Notes under the pieces: generated by a model | Database searches by the model: none | Told to the model about the DNA's origin: nothing | The model's input: the letters and a program-made list of their open reading frames with translations, nothing else | Assembly (NCBI RefSeq): GCF_900101465.1 | Contig: NZ_FMZM01000010.1 | Coordinates: 62,001 to 126,000, forward strand | Direction of reading: 5' to 3' | Source of the DNA: Nocardioides lianchengensis | Lineage (GTDB): Bacteria; Actinomycetota; Actinomycetes; Propionibacteriales; Nocardioidaceae | DNA: 64,000 nt | Shown: positions 1 to 8,122 of the stretch, piece by piece | Numbering within the stretch: position 1 is the stretch's first letter | Layout of the letters: each line of letters begins with the position of its first letter | Made by a program: the position numbers and the translations under genes

Positions 1-355
1 GGACGACCTGGTCCGGCACGAGGACGAGGACGGCCGGCCGCTCTACGACGTCCCGGACGGCGTGCTCGCCGACGAGGACGTCCCTGCCCCCGTGCGGCTG
101 CTGGGCTGCTACGACAACGTGTGGCTCTCCCACGCCCGGCGCGACCGGGTCACCGACCCGGAGAAGCGGACGGCGTGGATGGGCGTCAACGGCGGTACGG
201 CGAACTCGCTGTTCGTCGACGGCTGGCTCGAGGGCCTGTGGCGGGTCGAGGACGGACGCGTGGTGGTCATCGAGACGCTGCGGACGCTGACCCGGGCCGA
301 ACGGGCGGAGCTGGCCGAGGAGTCGGCGCGGGTCGAGGAGCTGCTGAGGTCCTAG
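1..355 (+). CDS. Winged-helix DNA-binding (AlkZ-like) protein, C-terminal end
   Basis: This is the last 117 codons of a gene whose start lies left of the window; the frame is open from base 2. The visible end contains LLGCYDNVWLSHARRDR, then WMGVNGGTANSLFVDG and a WLEGLWR segment. This pattern is typical of the C-terminal region of the HTH_42/AlkZ-like family (winged-helix proteins that include DNA glycosylases for crosslinked or bulky lesions). The TAG stop at 353-355 overlaps the rsmE stop on the other strand (352-354), so the two genes meet tail to tail with no spacer. Glycosylase activity cannot be judged from this fragment because the catalytic region is outside the window. Confidence 0.68.
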   Translation, partial: DDLVRHEDEDGRPLYDVPDGVLADEDVPAPVRLLGCYDNVWLSHARRDRVTDPEKRTAWMGVNGGTANSLFVDGWLEGLWRVEDGRVVVIETLRTLTRAERAELAEESARVEELLRS

Positions 356-1092
356 CCCCAGCGGGGAGTGCGGGCGAGCAGCGCCGCGACCGCGACGACC
401 CCCGCGGTGGAGGTGCGCAGCACCTCGTCGCCGAGCCGGACCGAGGTCGCGCCGGCGGCCACGAACGCCGCGACCTCGTCGTCGGTGAGGCCGCCCTCCG
501 GGCCCACCACGACCAGCAACGGCCCCTCGGCGGGGACCTCCAGCGCGGCCAGCGGGAGCGTGGCCTCCTCGTGCAGCACGACCGCGAGCGCGGCCGGCCC
601 GACGAGCGCGACGACGTCGTCGGTCGAGGCCAGCGGGTCGACCTCGGGGAACCAGGAGCGCCGGGCCTGCTTGGCGGCCTCCCGGGCCGTCGCGCGCCAG
701 CGAGCGAGGGACTTCTCGGCCCGCTCGCCCTTCCACACCGCGACGCTGCGGGCGGCTGCCCACGGCACCACCCGGGCCACGCCGACCTCGGTCAGCACCT
801 CGACGGCCAGCTCGCCGCGGTCGCCCTTCGGCAGGGCCTGGACGACGGTGACCGCGGGCGTCGGGGCCGGCGCGGTGTCGACCGTCGTCGCGGTCACGGC
901 GAAGACCCGCTTGCCGGTCGAGGCGACCTCGCCGACCACGGACGTGCCGCGGCCGTCGGTGAGGACGACCGACTCGCCGACCCGCAGCCGTCGTACGGCG
1001 ACGGCGTGGTGGGCCTCGTCGCCCTCGACCGTCACCAGCGAGCCGACGCGGACGCCGTCCAACGACGGCACCAGGTGGACGGGGAGGGACAT
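352..1092 (-). CDS. rsmE: 16S rRNA (uracil1498-N3)-methyltransferase RsmE
   Basis: RsmE uses S-adenosylmethionine to methylate N3 of U1498 in helix 44 of 16S rRNA in the 30S subunit. The 246-residue product has the family's two-part layout: an N-terminal PUA-like barrel (HAVAVRRLRVGE near residue 30) and a C-terminal SPOUT knot with VVVGPEGGLTDDE and LGDEVLRTSTAG. Length is normal for the family. In the last motif the usual LRTETA reads LRTSTA, a mild variation. The ATG at 1092 follows the dnaJ stop by 10 nt, so rsmE is the third gene of the hrcA-dnaJ-rsmE operon, an arrangement common in actinobacteria. Confidence 0.93.
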   Translation of the reverse strand: MSLPVHLVPSLDGVRVGSLVTVEGDEAHHAVAVRRLRVGESVVLTDGRGTSVVGEVASTGKRVFAVTATTVDTAPAPTPAVTVVQALPKGDRGELAVEVLTEVGVARVVPWAAARSVAVWKGERAEKSLARWRATAREAAKQARRSWFPEVDPLASTDDVVALVGPAALAVVLHEEATLPLAALEVPAEGPLLVVVGPEGGLTDDEVAAFVAAGATSVRLGDEVLRTSTAGVVAVAALLARTPRWG

Positions 1093-1102
1093 CAGCGCGA
1101 CA

Positions 1103-2281
1103 TCAGTGCTGGTTGAACGCGTCCCGGAGCCGGCCGAAGACCGACTTGGAGCCGGGCTTCAGCTGACCGGTCGGCTCCTCCTCGCCGCGGATCGCCGCCA
1201 GCTCGCGCAGCAGCTCCTCCTGGCGCGGGTCGAGCTTGGTCGGCGTCTCCACCGCGATGGTCACGATCAGGTCGCCGCGCCCGCCGCGCAGGCCGGGGAC
1301 GCCCCGCGCGCGCAGGACCTGCTGGGTGCCGGACTGGGTGCCGGGGCGTACGTCGAGGGGGAAGGTCGTCTCGACGCCCGAGTCGCCGCCCTGCTCGACG
1401 TCGGCCTCCAGCGTCGGCAGCGTCAGCGTGGTGCCGAGCGCGGCCGCCGACATGGGGACGGTGACGGTGCAGTGGAGGTCGTTGCCCTGACGGGTGAAGA
1501 CGTCGTGGGCCGCGACGTGGATCTCGACGTAGAGGTCTCCGGCCGGGCCGCCGCCGGGGCCGACCTCGCCCTGCTCGGAGAGCTGGACCCGGGTGCCGGT
1601 GTCGACGCCTGCCGGGATCTTGACGGTGAGCGACCGACGCGAGCGGACCCGACCGTCACCGGAGCACTCGCGGCACGGCTCGGGGATGACCGTGCCGAGC
1701 CCGCGGCAGGCCGCGCACGGACGCAGGGTGCGGATCTCGCCGAGGAACGACCGCTGCACGTGGGCGACCTCGCCCTGCCCGCGGCAGGTCTCGCACGGCA
1801 CCGCGTGGGTGCCGGGTGCGGCGCCCTCGCCGTGGCAGGTGCTGCAGAGGACGGCGGTGTCGACGGTCAGCTCGCGGGTGACGCCGAACGCGGCCTCGGC
1901 CAGCTCGACCTCGAGCCGGATCAGCGCGTCCTGGCCGCGCCGGGTGCGGGGCCGCGGACCGCGCCCGCCGGCCGCGCCCCCGGGACCGGCCTGGCCGCCG
2001 AAGAACGCGTCCATGATGTCGGTGAAGGAGAAGCCCGCTCCCTGGCCGAAGCCGCCGGCGCCGCCGCCGAACGGGTCGCCGCCGCGGTCGAAGGCCGCCC
2101 GCTTCTGCGGGTCCGAGAGGATCTCGTAGGCCCGCGAGACCTCCTTGAACCTCTCCTGGGTCTCGGGGTCCGGGTTGACGTCGGGGTGCAGTTGACGGGC
2201 GAGGCGCCGGTAGGCCTTCTTGATGGCGTCGGCGTCCGCGTCGCGGGCGACACCGAGAAGCTCGTACGGGTCCTGGCTCAC
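1103..2281 (-). CDS. dnaJ: Molecular chaperone DnaJ (HrcA-linked paralogue)
   Basis: DnaJ delivers unfolded clients to DnaK and stimulates its ATPase in the cytoplasm. The 392-residue protein shows a J domain (residues 1-70) with the essential HPD at 32-34, a Gly/Phe-rich linker (about 75-105), and four zinc-binding repeats [24 protein letters not shown] and CRECSGDG (about 145-205), followed by the client-binding C-terminal region. All key residues are present. The start is GTG at 2281, 50 nt after hrcA. Position behind hrcA marks it as the dnaJ2-type copy; a second dnaJ with dnaK-grpE is expected elsewhere in the genome but is not visible here. Confidence 0.95.
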   Translation of the reverse strand: MSQDPYELLGVARDADADAIKKAYRRLARQLHPDVNPDPETQERFKEVSRAYEILSDPQKRAAFDRGGDPFGGGAGGFGQGAGFSFTDIMDAFFGGQAGPGGAAGGRGPRPRTRRGQDALIRLEVELAEAAFGVTRELTVDTAVLCSTCHGEGAAPGTHAVPCETCRGQGEVAHVQRSFLGEIRTLRPCAACRGLGTVIPEPCRECSGDGRVRSRRSLTVKIPAGVDTGTRVQLSEQGEVGPGGGPAGDLYVEIHVAAHDVFTRQGNDLHCTVTVPMSAAALGTTLTLPTLEADVEQGGDSGVETTFPLDVRPGTQSGTQQVLRARGVPGLRGGRGDLIVTIAVETPTKLDPRQEELLRELAAIRGEEEPTGQLKPGSKSVFGRLRDAFNQH

Positions 2282-2331
2282 AGGTGGTTCCTATCGGTGG
2301 TTCGGTGGTGGTGGGTACGGCGGGGTGGGCG

Positions 2332-3345
2332 TCAGCCCTCGTCGAGGATGCGGGAGACGTAGCGGGCGACCGCGCGCACCGCGGCCATCGTCCCCGGGTA
2401 GTCCATGCGGGTCGGGCCGACGATGCCCAGCGTGGCCAGCGCGTCGTCGCGCGGGCCGTAGCCGGTGGCCACCACGCTGGTGGAGGCCAGCTCCTCGTAG
2501 GGCCCCTCGGCACCGATCCGGACGGTGACCATCCCGCCGGTGCTCGCCTCGCCAAGGAGCTTCAGCAGCACGACGTGCTCCTCCAGCGCCTCCAGCAGCG
2601 GACGGACGGCCGAGTCGAAGGAGTCGCCGTACCGGGCGAGGTTGGCGGCGCCGCCGACAGCGATCCGACCGTCGGAGCGGTGGTCGAGCATCGCCTCGAC
2701 GAGCACGTCGACGACCGCCGCCGTCGCGCCGCCGTCGATTTCGGGCACGGCCGCCCGGAGTGCGGTCACGGCCTCAGCGATGATCTCGCCGGTGGCGGCC
2801 CGGTTGATCCGGGTGCGCAGCGCGGCCAGGTCGTCGTCGGCGAGATCGGCGTCGAGCTCGACCAGGCGCTGCTCGACGCGGCCGGTGCTGAGGATGAGGA
2901 CGACGAGCAGCCGGTTGGGCGCGAGCGAGACCAGCTCGACGTGGCGCACGGTCGAGCGGGAGAGCGTGGGGTACTGCACGACCGCGACCTGGCGGGTCAG
3001 CTGGGAGAGCATCCGCACCGAGCGCTGCACGACGTCGTCGAGGTCGACCGCGCCGTCGAGGAAGGTCGAGATCGCGCGCTTCTCGGCGGCGCTCATCGGC
3101 TTGACCGTGGAGAGCCGGTCGACGAAGAGCCGGTAGCCTTTGTCGGTCGGCACCCGGCCCGCGCTGGTGTGGGGCTGGGTGATGTAGCCCTCGTCCTCGA
3201 GCGCGGCCATGTCGTTGCGGACCGTGGCCGGCGAGACGCCGAGGCCGTGCCGCTCGACCAGCGCCTTGGACCCGACCGGCTCCTCGGTGGCGACGTAGTC
3301 CTCGACGATCGCCCGCAGGACCGCGAGCCGCCGCTCCTCCTGCAT
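2332..3345 (-). CDS. hrcA: Heat-inducible transcription repressor HrcA
   Basis: HrcA binds CIRCE inverted repeats and represses chaperone operons until heat titrates GroEL away from it. The 337-residue form starting [18 protein letters not shown] has the N-terminal winged helix ([17 protein letters not shown] near residues 40-60) and the long GAF-like sensor region. An upstream in-frame start at 3420 would place the CIRCE element inside the coding region, whereas the ATG at 3345 has a good GGAGG ribosome site and lies 21 nt below CIRCE, so 3345 is preferred. It is the first gene of the hrcA-dnaJ-rsmE operon and should repress itself. Confidence 0.93.
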   Translation of the reverse strand: MQEERRLAVLRAIVEDYVATEEPVGSKALVERHGLGVSPATVRNDMAALEDEGYITQPHTSAGRVPTDKGYRLFVDRLSTVKPMSAAEKRAISTFLDGAVDLDDVVQRSVRMLSQLTRQVAVVQYPTLSRSTVRHVELVSLAPNRLLVVLILSTGRVEQRLVELDADLADDDLAALRTRINRAATGEIIAEAVTALRAAVPEIDGGATAAVVDVLVEAMLDHRSDGRIAVGGAANLARYGDSFDSAVRPLLEALEEHVVLLKLLGEASTGGMVTVRIGAEGPYEELASTSVVATGYGPRDDALATLGIVGPTRMDYPGTMAAVRAVARYVSRILDEG

Positions 3346-3366
3346 CTCGCCTCCTCCGCTGCCCGC

Positions 3367-3393
3367 CTGGCACTCGATTGACCGGAGTGCCAA
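3367..3393. promoter_or_regulatory. CIRCE operator for HrcA
   Basis: The sequence is CTGGCACTC, nine spacer bases, then GAGTGCCAA, which matches the CIRCE consensus TTAGCACTC-N9-GAGTGCTAA with a perfect 8-bp inverted repeat and the correct 9-nt spacing. It sits 21 nt upstream of the hrcA start, so it is expected to mediate autorepression of hrcA-dnaJ-rsmE. Confidence 0.9.
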
Positions 3394-3465
3394 CTCTACT
3401 AGCAGGCCTTGACGGAGCACGGTTCGCGATCCGGACCACCGACTTCCGCGTCGCCGATCGATCGC

Positions 3466-3484
3466 GTAGGTTAGCCTTGCCTAA
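3466..3484. promoter_or_regulatory. IdeR/DmdR-type iron box
   Basis: GTAGGTTAGCCTTGCCTAA matches 16 of 19 positions of the DtxR/IdeR/DmdR consensus TTAGGTTAGSCTAACCTAA. It ends 17 nt before the ATG of the DUF2470 gene, where a bound iron-loaded repressor would block transcription. The gene is therefore predicted to be induced when iron is scarce. Confidence 0.8.
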
Positions 3485-3501
3485 GTTGACCAGGAGGCGC
3501 C

Positions 3502-4239
3502 ATGACCGCGGATCCCACCACCCGTCCGATGCTCGACCCCGCCCAGCTCGCGGGCGAGGCCCGGAGCATCCTCGCGTGCCCGGCCGGCGTGAGCCTGGTC
3601 GTCGACGGCCACCCGAGCGTGCTCGCCGAGGACGCCCTCGGCATGCAGGACGTGCACGGCACCCCGACGTTCTCCTGCCCGCCGGGCAGCGAGCTCGCGG
3701 ACGCTGCCGAGCACCACCGCAGCGCCCTGATCACGGTCGAGAGCGGCCTCGGCGGCCCCGGCTCCGACGAGCGGGCCGTCACGCTGACCCTCGCCGGTCG
3801 CCTCGAGACGCGTGGGGTCGAGGACTGTGCCTGCTGCGAGGAGACCCGCCACGTGGTCGTCCTGGAGCTTAACTTCGCACTGCTGACCCGGCCCACGCCG
3901 ACGGGCGACGACCGTCCCGACCAGCAGCACCGGGTCCCGCTCGAGCACTTCCGCTCCCCGTCCCACCACCTCAACCGCGGCTACCTGCAGCGCTCGGTCG
4001 AGCACGCCAACACCTGCCACCAGGAGGAGCTGCGCCGGGCCGTCTCCACGACGACCGGCATCCCGATGTCCCGGCTGGTCGGGGTGGCGCTCGCCGACCT
4101 CTCCCCCGCCAGCGTCCAGGTGCGGTGGATCGACGTCGACGGCGCCCACCTCACCGACATCGAGTTCCCCCGCACCGCCCGCAGCACGGCGGAGCTGGGC
4201 GAGATGCTGCGCCGCGAGCTGCACGCCGGGCTCTGCTGA
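3502..4239 (+). CDS. DUF2470 / HugZ-like split-barrel protein, iron-regulated
   Basis: The 245-residue protein looks like a pyridoxamine-phosphate-oxidase-type split barrel (roughly residues 15-160) followed by a C-terminal DUF2470 domain containing HANTCHQEELRR. This architecture is shared with HugZ-family haem-binding or haem-degrading proteins. An unusual CACCEE cluster near residues 109-114 could bind metal or a cofactor. A strong AGGAGG-type ribosome site precedes the ATG. The iron box immediately upstream supports a role in iron or haem handling. The reaction itself is not established from sequence. Confidence 0.82.
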   Translation: MTADPTTRPMLDPAQLAGEARSILACPAGVSLVVDGHPSVLAEDALGMQDVHGTPTFSCPPGSELADAAEHHRSALITVESGLGGPGSDERAVTLTLAGRLETRGVEDCACCEETRHVVVLELNFALLTRPTPTGDDRPDQQHRVPLEHFRSPSHHLNRGYLQRSVEHANTCHQEELRRAVSTTTGIPMSRLVGVALADLSPASVQVRWIDVDGAHLTDIEFPRTARSTAELGEMLRRELHAGLC

Positions 4240-4250
4240 CCCCGGTGGCC

Positions 4251-4256
4251 TAGCCT
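4251..4256 (+). promoter_or_regulatory. Candidate -10 element (TAGCCT) for a leaderless GTG start
   Basis: TAGCCT fits the actinobacterial TANNNT -10 pattern and lies 6 nt before the GTG at 4263, so transcription would begin on the start codon itself. No ribosome site is visible, which agrees with a leaderless mRNA. Confidence 0.5.
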
Positions 4257-4262
4257 GCAGGC

Positions 4263-5123
4263 GTGCCCTTCACCGAGGTCGCGGACCGGATCTGGGTCGC
4301 GCGCTACACCTGGTTCGACGTCAACGTGACCCTCGTCGGCGGTGCCGACGGACTGCTGGTCGTCGACACGCACGCCTCCGGCCTCGCCGCGCGGGAGGTC
4401 GTCGAGGACGTACGCCGGCTCGGCGTGGGCCCCGTCGTGGGCATCGTCAACACCCACGAGCACTTCGACCACACCTTCGGCAACGACGAGTTCCGGACGT
4501 CGTACGGCGCCGTCCCGATCCACGCCCACGAGACCGCCGCGGCCGGCACCGTCGCCGCGGGCGAGCGGATCCGGGCCCTGTACGACGCCGACCGCGACGA
4601 CCCGCAGCGCGAGGAGGTGCTGGCGACCCGGATCGTGCCGGCCGACCACACCTTCTCCTCGGCGCTCACGCTCGACCTCGGCGACCGGTTCGTCGAGCTG
4701 GTGCACCCCGGACGTGGCCACACCGGCGGCGACCTGGTCGTCCGGGTCCCGGACGCGGACGTGCTGCTCGCCGGCGACCTGGTCGAGGAGTCGGCGGCGC
4801 GGCACGCCGTCCCGGGGTTCGGGGGCGACTGCTACCCGCTGGAATGGCCGTGGACCCTCGACATCGTCCTGGGCCTGACCACCTCGGCCAGCGTCGTCGT
4901 CCCGGGGCACGGTGCGCCCGTGGACCGCGACTTCGTCGAGGAGCAGCGCAACGCGATCGGGATCGTCGCCGAGAACATCCGCACCCTGGCCGCACAGGGT
5001 GTGCCGGCCGAGCAGGCCCTGGCCGCGACCCAGTGGCCCTACCCGACCGAGGAGCTCGCCGACGCCGTACGCCGGGGCTACGAGCAGCTGCCCCGGAGCG
5101 GGAAGCGCCTGCCGCTGGCCTGA
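4263..5123 (+). CDS. MBL-fold metallo-hydrolase
   Basis: The 286-residue protein has the metallo-beta-lactamase fold signature THEHFDH (near residues 64-70), GRGHTGGD (near 156) supplying the next metal ligand, and VPGHGAP near 217. It therefore binds one or two zinc ions and is probably a cytoplasmic hydrolase. Family members act on thioesters, lactams, lactones or phosphodiesters, so the substrate cannot be named. The GTG start lacks a ribosome site but has a TANNNT box 6 nt upstream. It is 23 nt after the DUF2470 gene but seems to have its own promoter. Confidence 0.85.
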   Translation: MPFTEVADRIWVARYTWFDVNVTLVGGADGLLVVDTHASGLAAREVVEDVRRLGVGPVVGIVNTHEHFDHTFGNDEFRTSYGAVPIHAHETAAAGTVAAGERIRALYDADRDDPQREEVLATRIVPADHTFSSALTLDLGDRFVELVHPGRGHTGGDLVVRVPDADVLLAGDLVEESAARHAVPGFGGDCYPLEWPWTLDIVLGLTTSASVVVPGHGAPVDRDFVEEQRNAIGIVAENIRTLAAQGVPAEQALAATQWPYPTEELADAVRRGYEQLPRSGKRLPLA

Positions 5124-5140
5124 GCGGGTACCACCGGGGC

Positions 5141-5323
5141 ATGAGCGAGCACGAGAACGAGCCCGGGGTCCCCGACGAGGCGCTGCCCGAGGACCTGGTC
5201 CCGGCCGACGACAACCCGCTGGCCGAGGGCCTCGACGACGGCGAGACCGTCGAGGGCCTGCTGGACGGCGGCAAGCAGGCCGACCAGTCCTCGGAGGAGT
5301 CGGAAGAGTCACAGGACGAGTGA
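5141..5323 (+). CDS. Small acidic protein of unknown function
   Basis: This 60-residue reading frame begins MSEHENEPGVPDEALPEDLV and ends in a Glu/Ser-rich tail (QSSEESEESQDE). More than a third of the residues are Asp or Glu, there are only two basic residues after the start region, and there is no membrane segment, so it is probably disordered. It starts 17 nt after the MBL-fold gene. A TACCAC six nt before the ATG resembles the local leaderless promoters but departs from TANNNT. No family was recognised. The compact ATG start and consistent codon use make it a likely gene. Confidence 0.58.
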   Translation: MSEHENEPGVPDEALPEDLVPADDNPLAEGLDDGETVEGLLDGGKQADQSSEESEESQDE

Positions 5324-5361
5324 TCCGGCGCGGCCTGCCGTCAACTGTCGGCGGTGGGACC

Positions 5362-5367
5362 TAGCGT
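5362..5367 (+). promoter_or_regulatory. Candidate -10 element (TAGCGT) for a leaderless GTG start
   Basis: TAGCGT lies 6 nt before the GTG of the DUF3097 gene at 5374, the spacing expected when the first transcribed base is the first base of the start codon. Confidence 0.5.
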
Positions 5368-5373
5368 GATGAC

Positions 5374-6225
5374 GTGGCAGATCGATACGGCTCCGACGTC
5401 CTCTCCGGCGACTGGCGCGCGCCCAAGCGTGGGCGGGCCGTCGAGGCGCCGGCCGAGCTCGGCGCCGTGGTCGAGGAGGTCACCACCGACTGGGTGGGCG
5501 AGATCGTCGCGGTCGACCGCGACCTGCACACCCTGACCCTCGAGGACCGGCGCTCGCGGCGGCGCACCTTCCCCCTCGGAGCCGGCTTCCTGCTCGAGGG
5601 TCGCCCGGTGATCCTGGTGGCGCCGGTGCGCCAGAGCGCCCCCGCGAAGCCGACGCACACCGCGTCCGGCTCGGTCGCCGTCCACGACGCGAAGGCCCGG
5701 GTCGCCCGGGCCAGCCGGATCTTCGTCGAGGGTCGCCACGACGCCGAGCTGGTCGAGAAGGTGTGGGGCGACGACCTGCGCGTCGAGGGCGTGGTCGTGG
5801 AGTACCTCGACGGCGTCGACGACCTCTCCGAGCACCTCCGCGCCTTCCGCCCCGGCCCGGACCGCAAGGTCGGCGTGCTCGTCGACCACCTGGTCCGCGG
5901 CTCCAAGGAGAGCCGGATCGCCCAGGCGGTCGCGAAGTCACCGGTCGGCAAGCACGTGCTGATCGTCGGCCACCCGTTCATCGACGTCTGGGCCGCGGTC
6001 AAGCCGGAGCGGGTCGGCCTCGAGCGCTGGCCCGACATCCCGCGCTCGATCGAGTGGAAGAAGGGCGTCTGCCAGCACCTCGGCTGGCCGCACCGCGACC
6101 AGGCCGACATCGCCCGCGCCTGGAAGCAGATCCTCGGCCGCGTCTCGTCGTACCACGACCTCGACCCGGCCCTCCTCGGCCGCGTCGAGGAGCTCATCGA
6201 CTTCGTCACCGCCTCTCCGGCGTGA
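5374..6225 (+). CDS. DUF3097 family protein
   Basis: The 283-residue protein is a typical actinobacterial DUF3097 member: an N-terminal segment with RYGSDVLSGDWR, a small beta domain (GEIVAVDRDLHTLTLEDR, about residues 45-90), and a toprim-like C-terminal part with FVEGRHDAELVEKVWG and VLVDHLVRGSKE. These segments suggest nucleic-acid or nucleotide binding, but no activity is established. Length is normal. It ends convergently with the TM2 gene, with a palindromic repeat between them. Confidence 0.9.
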   Translation: MADRYGSDVLSGDWRAPKRGRAVEAPAELGAVVEEVTTDWVGEIVAVDRDLHTLTLEDRRSRRRTFPLGAGFLLEGRPVILVAPVRQSAPAKPTHTASGSVAVHDAKARVARASRIFVEGRHDAELVEKVWGDDLRVEGVVVEYLDGVDDLSEHLRAFRPGPDRKVGVLVDHLVRGSKESRIAQAVAKSPVGKHVLIVGHPFIDVWAAVKPERVGLERWPDIPRSIEWKKGVCQHLGWPHRDQADIARAWKQILGRVSSYHDLDPALLGRVEELIDFVTASPA

Positions 6226-6268
6226 CCGGGCGAGGCACGAGCCGGTCACGCCGGAGAGCAGGCGGGGA

Positions 6269-6326
6269 GGTCGAGTAGCCGGGTTCCGACCGAGCTCGCG
6301 AGGACGGAACCCGGCGTACCGAGACC
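6269..6326. repeat. REP-like palindromic repeat, GGTCGAG...CGAGACC form
   Basis: GGTCGAGTA opens the unit and GTACCGAGACC closes it. Inside lies a perfect 11-bp inverted repeat, GCCGGGTTCCG with CGGAACCCGGC, around a 16-nt loop. It sits between the ends of two convergent genes, where it can act as a bidirectional terminator. A related unit is at 39150-39189. A second hairpin, CTGATCT with AGATCAG (6330-6350), overlaps the stop codon of the TM2 gene. Confidence 0.7.
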
Positions 6327-6346
6327 CATCTGATCTCGCAGACAGA

Positions 6347-6835
6347 TCAGCTGCGGAGCATCAGCCCCTGCGCGTCCTTGCTGTCCGAGGCCAGCAGGAT
6401 GATGCCGTCGATGATCGGCCACAGCGAGCCGATGCCGCAGGTGAAGAGCGTGACCAGCAACTGCGCGACGCCGATGCCGGTGTCGCCGATGTAGAAACGG
6501 CCGATGCCGAGCGGCAGCAGGATCTGCAGCAGCCCGGCGACCAGCTTGGACTTCTCGGAGTACGGGATGCCGGTCGTCGGGTGGATGCCGTACGGCGCGG
6601 CGGGCGAGGCGCCGTACGGCGCGCCCGGGAAGCCGGGGTAGGCCGGGTAGCCGGGCTGCGGCTGGGTGTAGCCCTGCGTGTACGGCGGGGGCGGCTGCTG
6701 ACCCCACGACTCCTGTGACGGAGGCGGCGGCTGCTGGCTGTAGGGCTCCTGGCCGTAGGGCCGCGCGCCGTAGGGCTGGGTGGGCTCCTCGCCCGAGGGG
6801 TCCTGCGGGCTGGGGTACTCCGGTCCCTGCGTCAT
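6347..6835 (-). CDS. TM2 domain membrane protein with Pro/Tyr/Gln-rich N-terminus
   Basis: The 162-residue protein has a low-complexity N-terminal half (about residues 1-90) rich in Pro, Tyr, Gln and Gly, and a C-terminal TM2 domain with two membrane segments (KLVAGLLQILLPLGIGRFYIGD, then a turn, then GIGSLWPIIDGIILL). TM2 proteins are small inner-membrane proteins of unclear function. The ATG at 6835 is chosen over the codon at 6841 because a TAGGGT -10 element lies exactly 6 nt upstream of it. Confidence 0.85.
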   Translation of the reverse strand: MTQGPEYPSPQDPSGEEPTQPYGARPYGQEPYSQQPPPPSQESWGQQPPPPYTQGYTQPQPGYPAYPGFPGAPYGASPAAPYGIHPTTGIPYSEKSKLVAGLLQILLPLGIGRFYIGDTGIGVAQLLVTLFTCGIGSLWPIIDGIILLASDSKDAQGLMLRS

Positions 6836-6841
6836 GCGCAC

Positions 6842-6847
6842 ACCCTA
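6842..6847 (-). promoter_or_regulatory. Candidate -10 element (TAGGGT) for the TM2 gene
   Basis: Read on the minus strand, TAGGGT is followed by six bases and then the ATG at 6835, the leaderless arrangement seen elsewhere in the window. It decides the start of the TM2 gene. Confidence 0.5.
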
Positions 6848-6853
6848 GGACCC

Positions 6854-8080
6854 TCAGGGCAGCAGGTCGCGGACCACCGCGTCGGCGAGCAGCCGGCCCC
6901 GCGGGGTGAGGACCAGCCGCTCGGACGCGATCGTGAGCAGACCGTCGGCGACCAGGCCCCCGACCGCGGCCCGGCCGGCCCGGTCGAGCACGTTCACCGG
7001 CAGCCCGTCGCGCAGCCGCAGCTCGAGGAGCACCTGCTCGACCCGGCGGTCCTCCTGGCCGAGCAGCTCGCGGGCGTGGGCGGGGCTGCGGTCGGCGGCC
7101 AGCCGGTCGGCGTACGCGGCCGGGTGCTTGACGTTCCACCAGCGGACGCCGCCGACGTGCGAGTGCGCGCCGGGGCCGACACCCCACCAGTCGGCGCCGG
7201 TCCAGTAGAGGAGGTTGTGGCGGCACCGGGTGGCCGGCCCGGTCGACCAGTTCGACACCTCGTACCAGCCGAGGCCGGCGGCCTCGAACCGCTCGTCGGC
7301 GAGCTGGTACTTGTCGGCGAGATCGTCCTCGTCGGGCATCGGCAGCTCGCCGCGGCGGACCTGGCGGGCCAGGGCGGTGCCGTCCTCGACGATGAGGGAG
7401 TACGCCGAGACGTGGTCCGGCGCGCACGCGAGGGCCGCCTCGACCGACGCCTCCCAGTCCGCGACGCTCTCCCCCGGCGTGCCGTAGATGAGGTCGAGGC
7501 TGACGTTGTCGAAGCCGGCCTGGCGCGCCCACTGCACCGCCGCGGGCACCCGGAGCGGGTCGTGGGTCCGGTCCAGCACCTTCAGCACGTGGTCGACCGA
7601 GGACTGCATGCCGAACGAGAGCCGGTTGATGCCGACCGCGCGCAGCTCCTCCAGGTCCCACAGCGCGACGCTGTCGGGGTTGGACTCGGTCGTCACCTCG
7701 GCGTCGTCGGCCAGGCCGAACTCGGCCGCGATCGCGGCGACCACCGAGCCGAGGTCGGCCGCGCTCAGCAGGGTGGGCGTGCCGCCGCCGAAGAAGACGG
7801 TCGAGACCGGGAGGTCGACGTCGCCGAGCACGGCCCGCGCCCGTCGTACCTCCGTGATGGCGGCCTCGGCGTACGTCGCCCGGGAGGCGCCGGGCGCCCC
7901 GCCGACCGGGCCGAGCTCCTCGGCGGTGTAGGTGTTGAAGTCGCAGTAGCCGCAGCGCACCGTGCAGAACGGGACGTGGACGTAGAAGCCGAACGACCGC
8001 TGGCCGAGCTCCGCGAGCGCGGTCTCGGGCAGCGTCCCGTCGGCGGGGACGGGGTCGCCCGCGGGCAGGGCGGAAGGCAC
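6854..8080 (-). CDS. hemW: Radical SAM haem chaperone HemW
   Basis: HemW is a radical-SAM-fold protein that binds haem and transfers it to client enzymes; it was formerly annotated as anaerobic coproporphyrinogen oxidase. The 408-residue protein carries the [4Fe-4S] motif CTVRCGYC (Cys 39, 43 and 46), a GGGTPT SAM-binding loop near residue 97, and the HNLLYW motif that characterises HemW rather than HemN. The winged C-terminal domain is complete. It lies 42 nt downstream of the intradiol-dioxygenase-like gene on the same strand, without an obvious functional link. Confidence 0.93.
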   Translation of the reverse strand: MPSALPAGDPVPADGTLPETALAELGQRSFGFYVHVPFCTVRCGYCDFNTYTAEELGPVGGAPGASRATYAEAAITEVRRARAVLGDVDLPVSTVFFGGGTPTLLSAADLGSVVAAIAAEFGLADDAEVTTESNPDSVALWDLEELRAVGINRLSFGMQSSVDHVLKVLDRTHDPLRVPAAVQWARQAGFDNVSLDLIYGTPGESVADWEASVEAALACAPDHVSAYSLIVEDGTALARQVRRGELPMPDEDDLADKYQLADERFEAAGLGWYEVSNWSTGPATRCRHNLLYWTGADWWGVGPGAHSHVGGVRWWNVKHPAAYADRLAADRSPAHARELLGQEDRRVEQVLLELRLRDGLPVNVLDRAGRAAVGGLVADGLLTIASERLVLTPRGRLLADAVVRDLLP

Positions 8081-8122
8081 CCGCCCATCATCCCCCGGCG
8101 GACGCGCACCCCGGCAATCGCC

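Noticed and set aside
2284..3381. Plus-strand frame opposite hrcA
   Set aside because: HrcA and its CIRCE operator explain the region; the plus frame has no motif.
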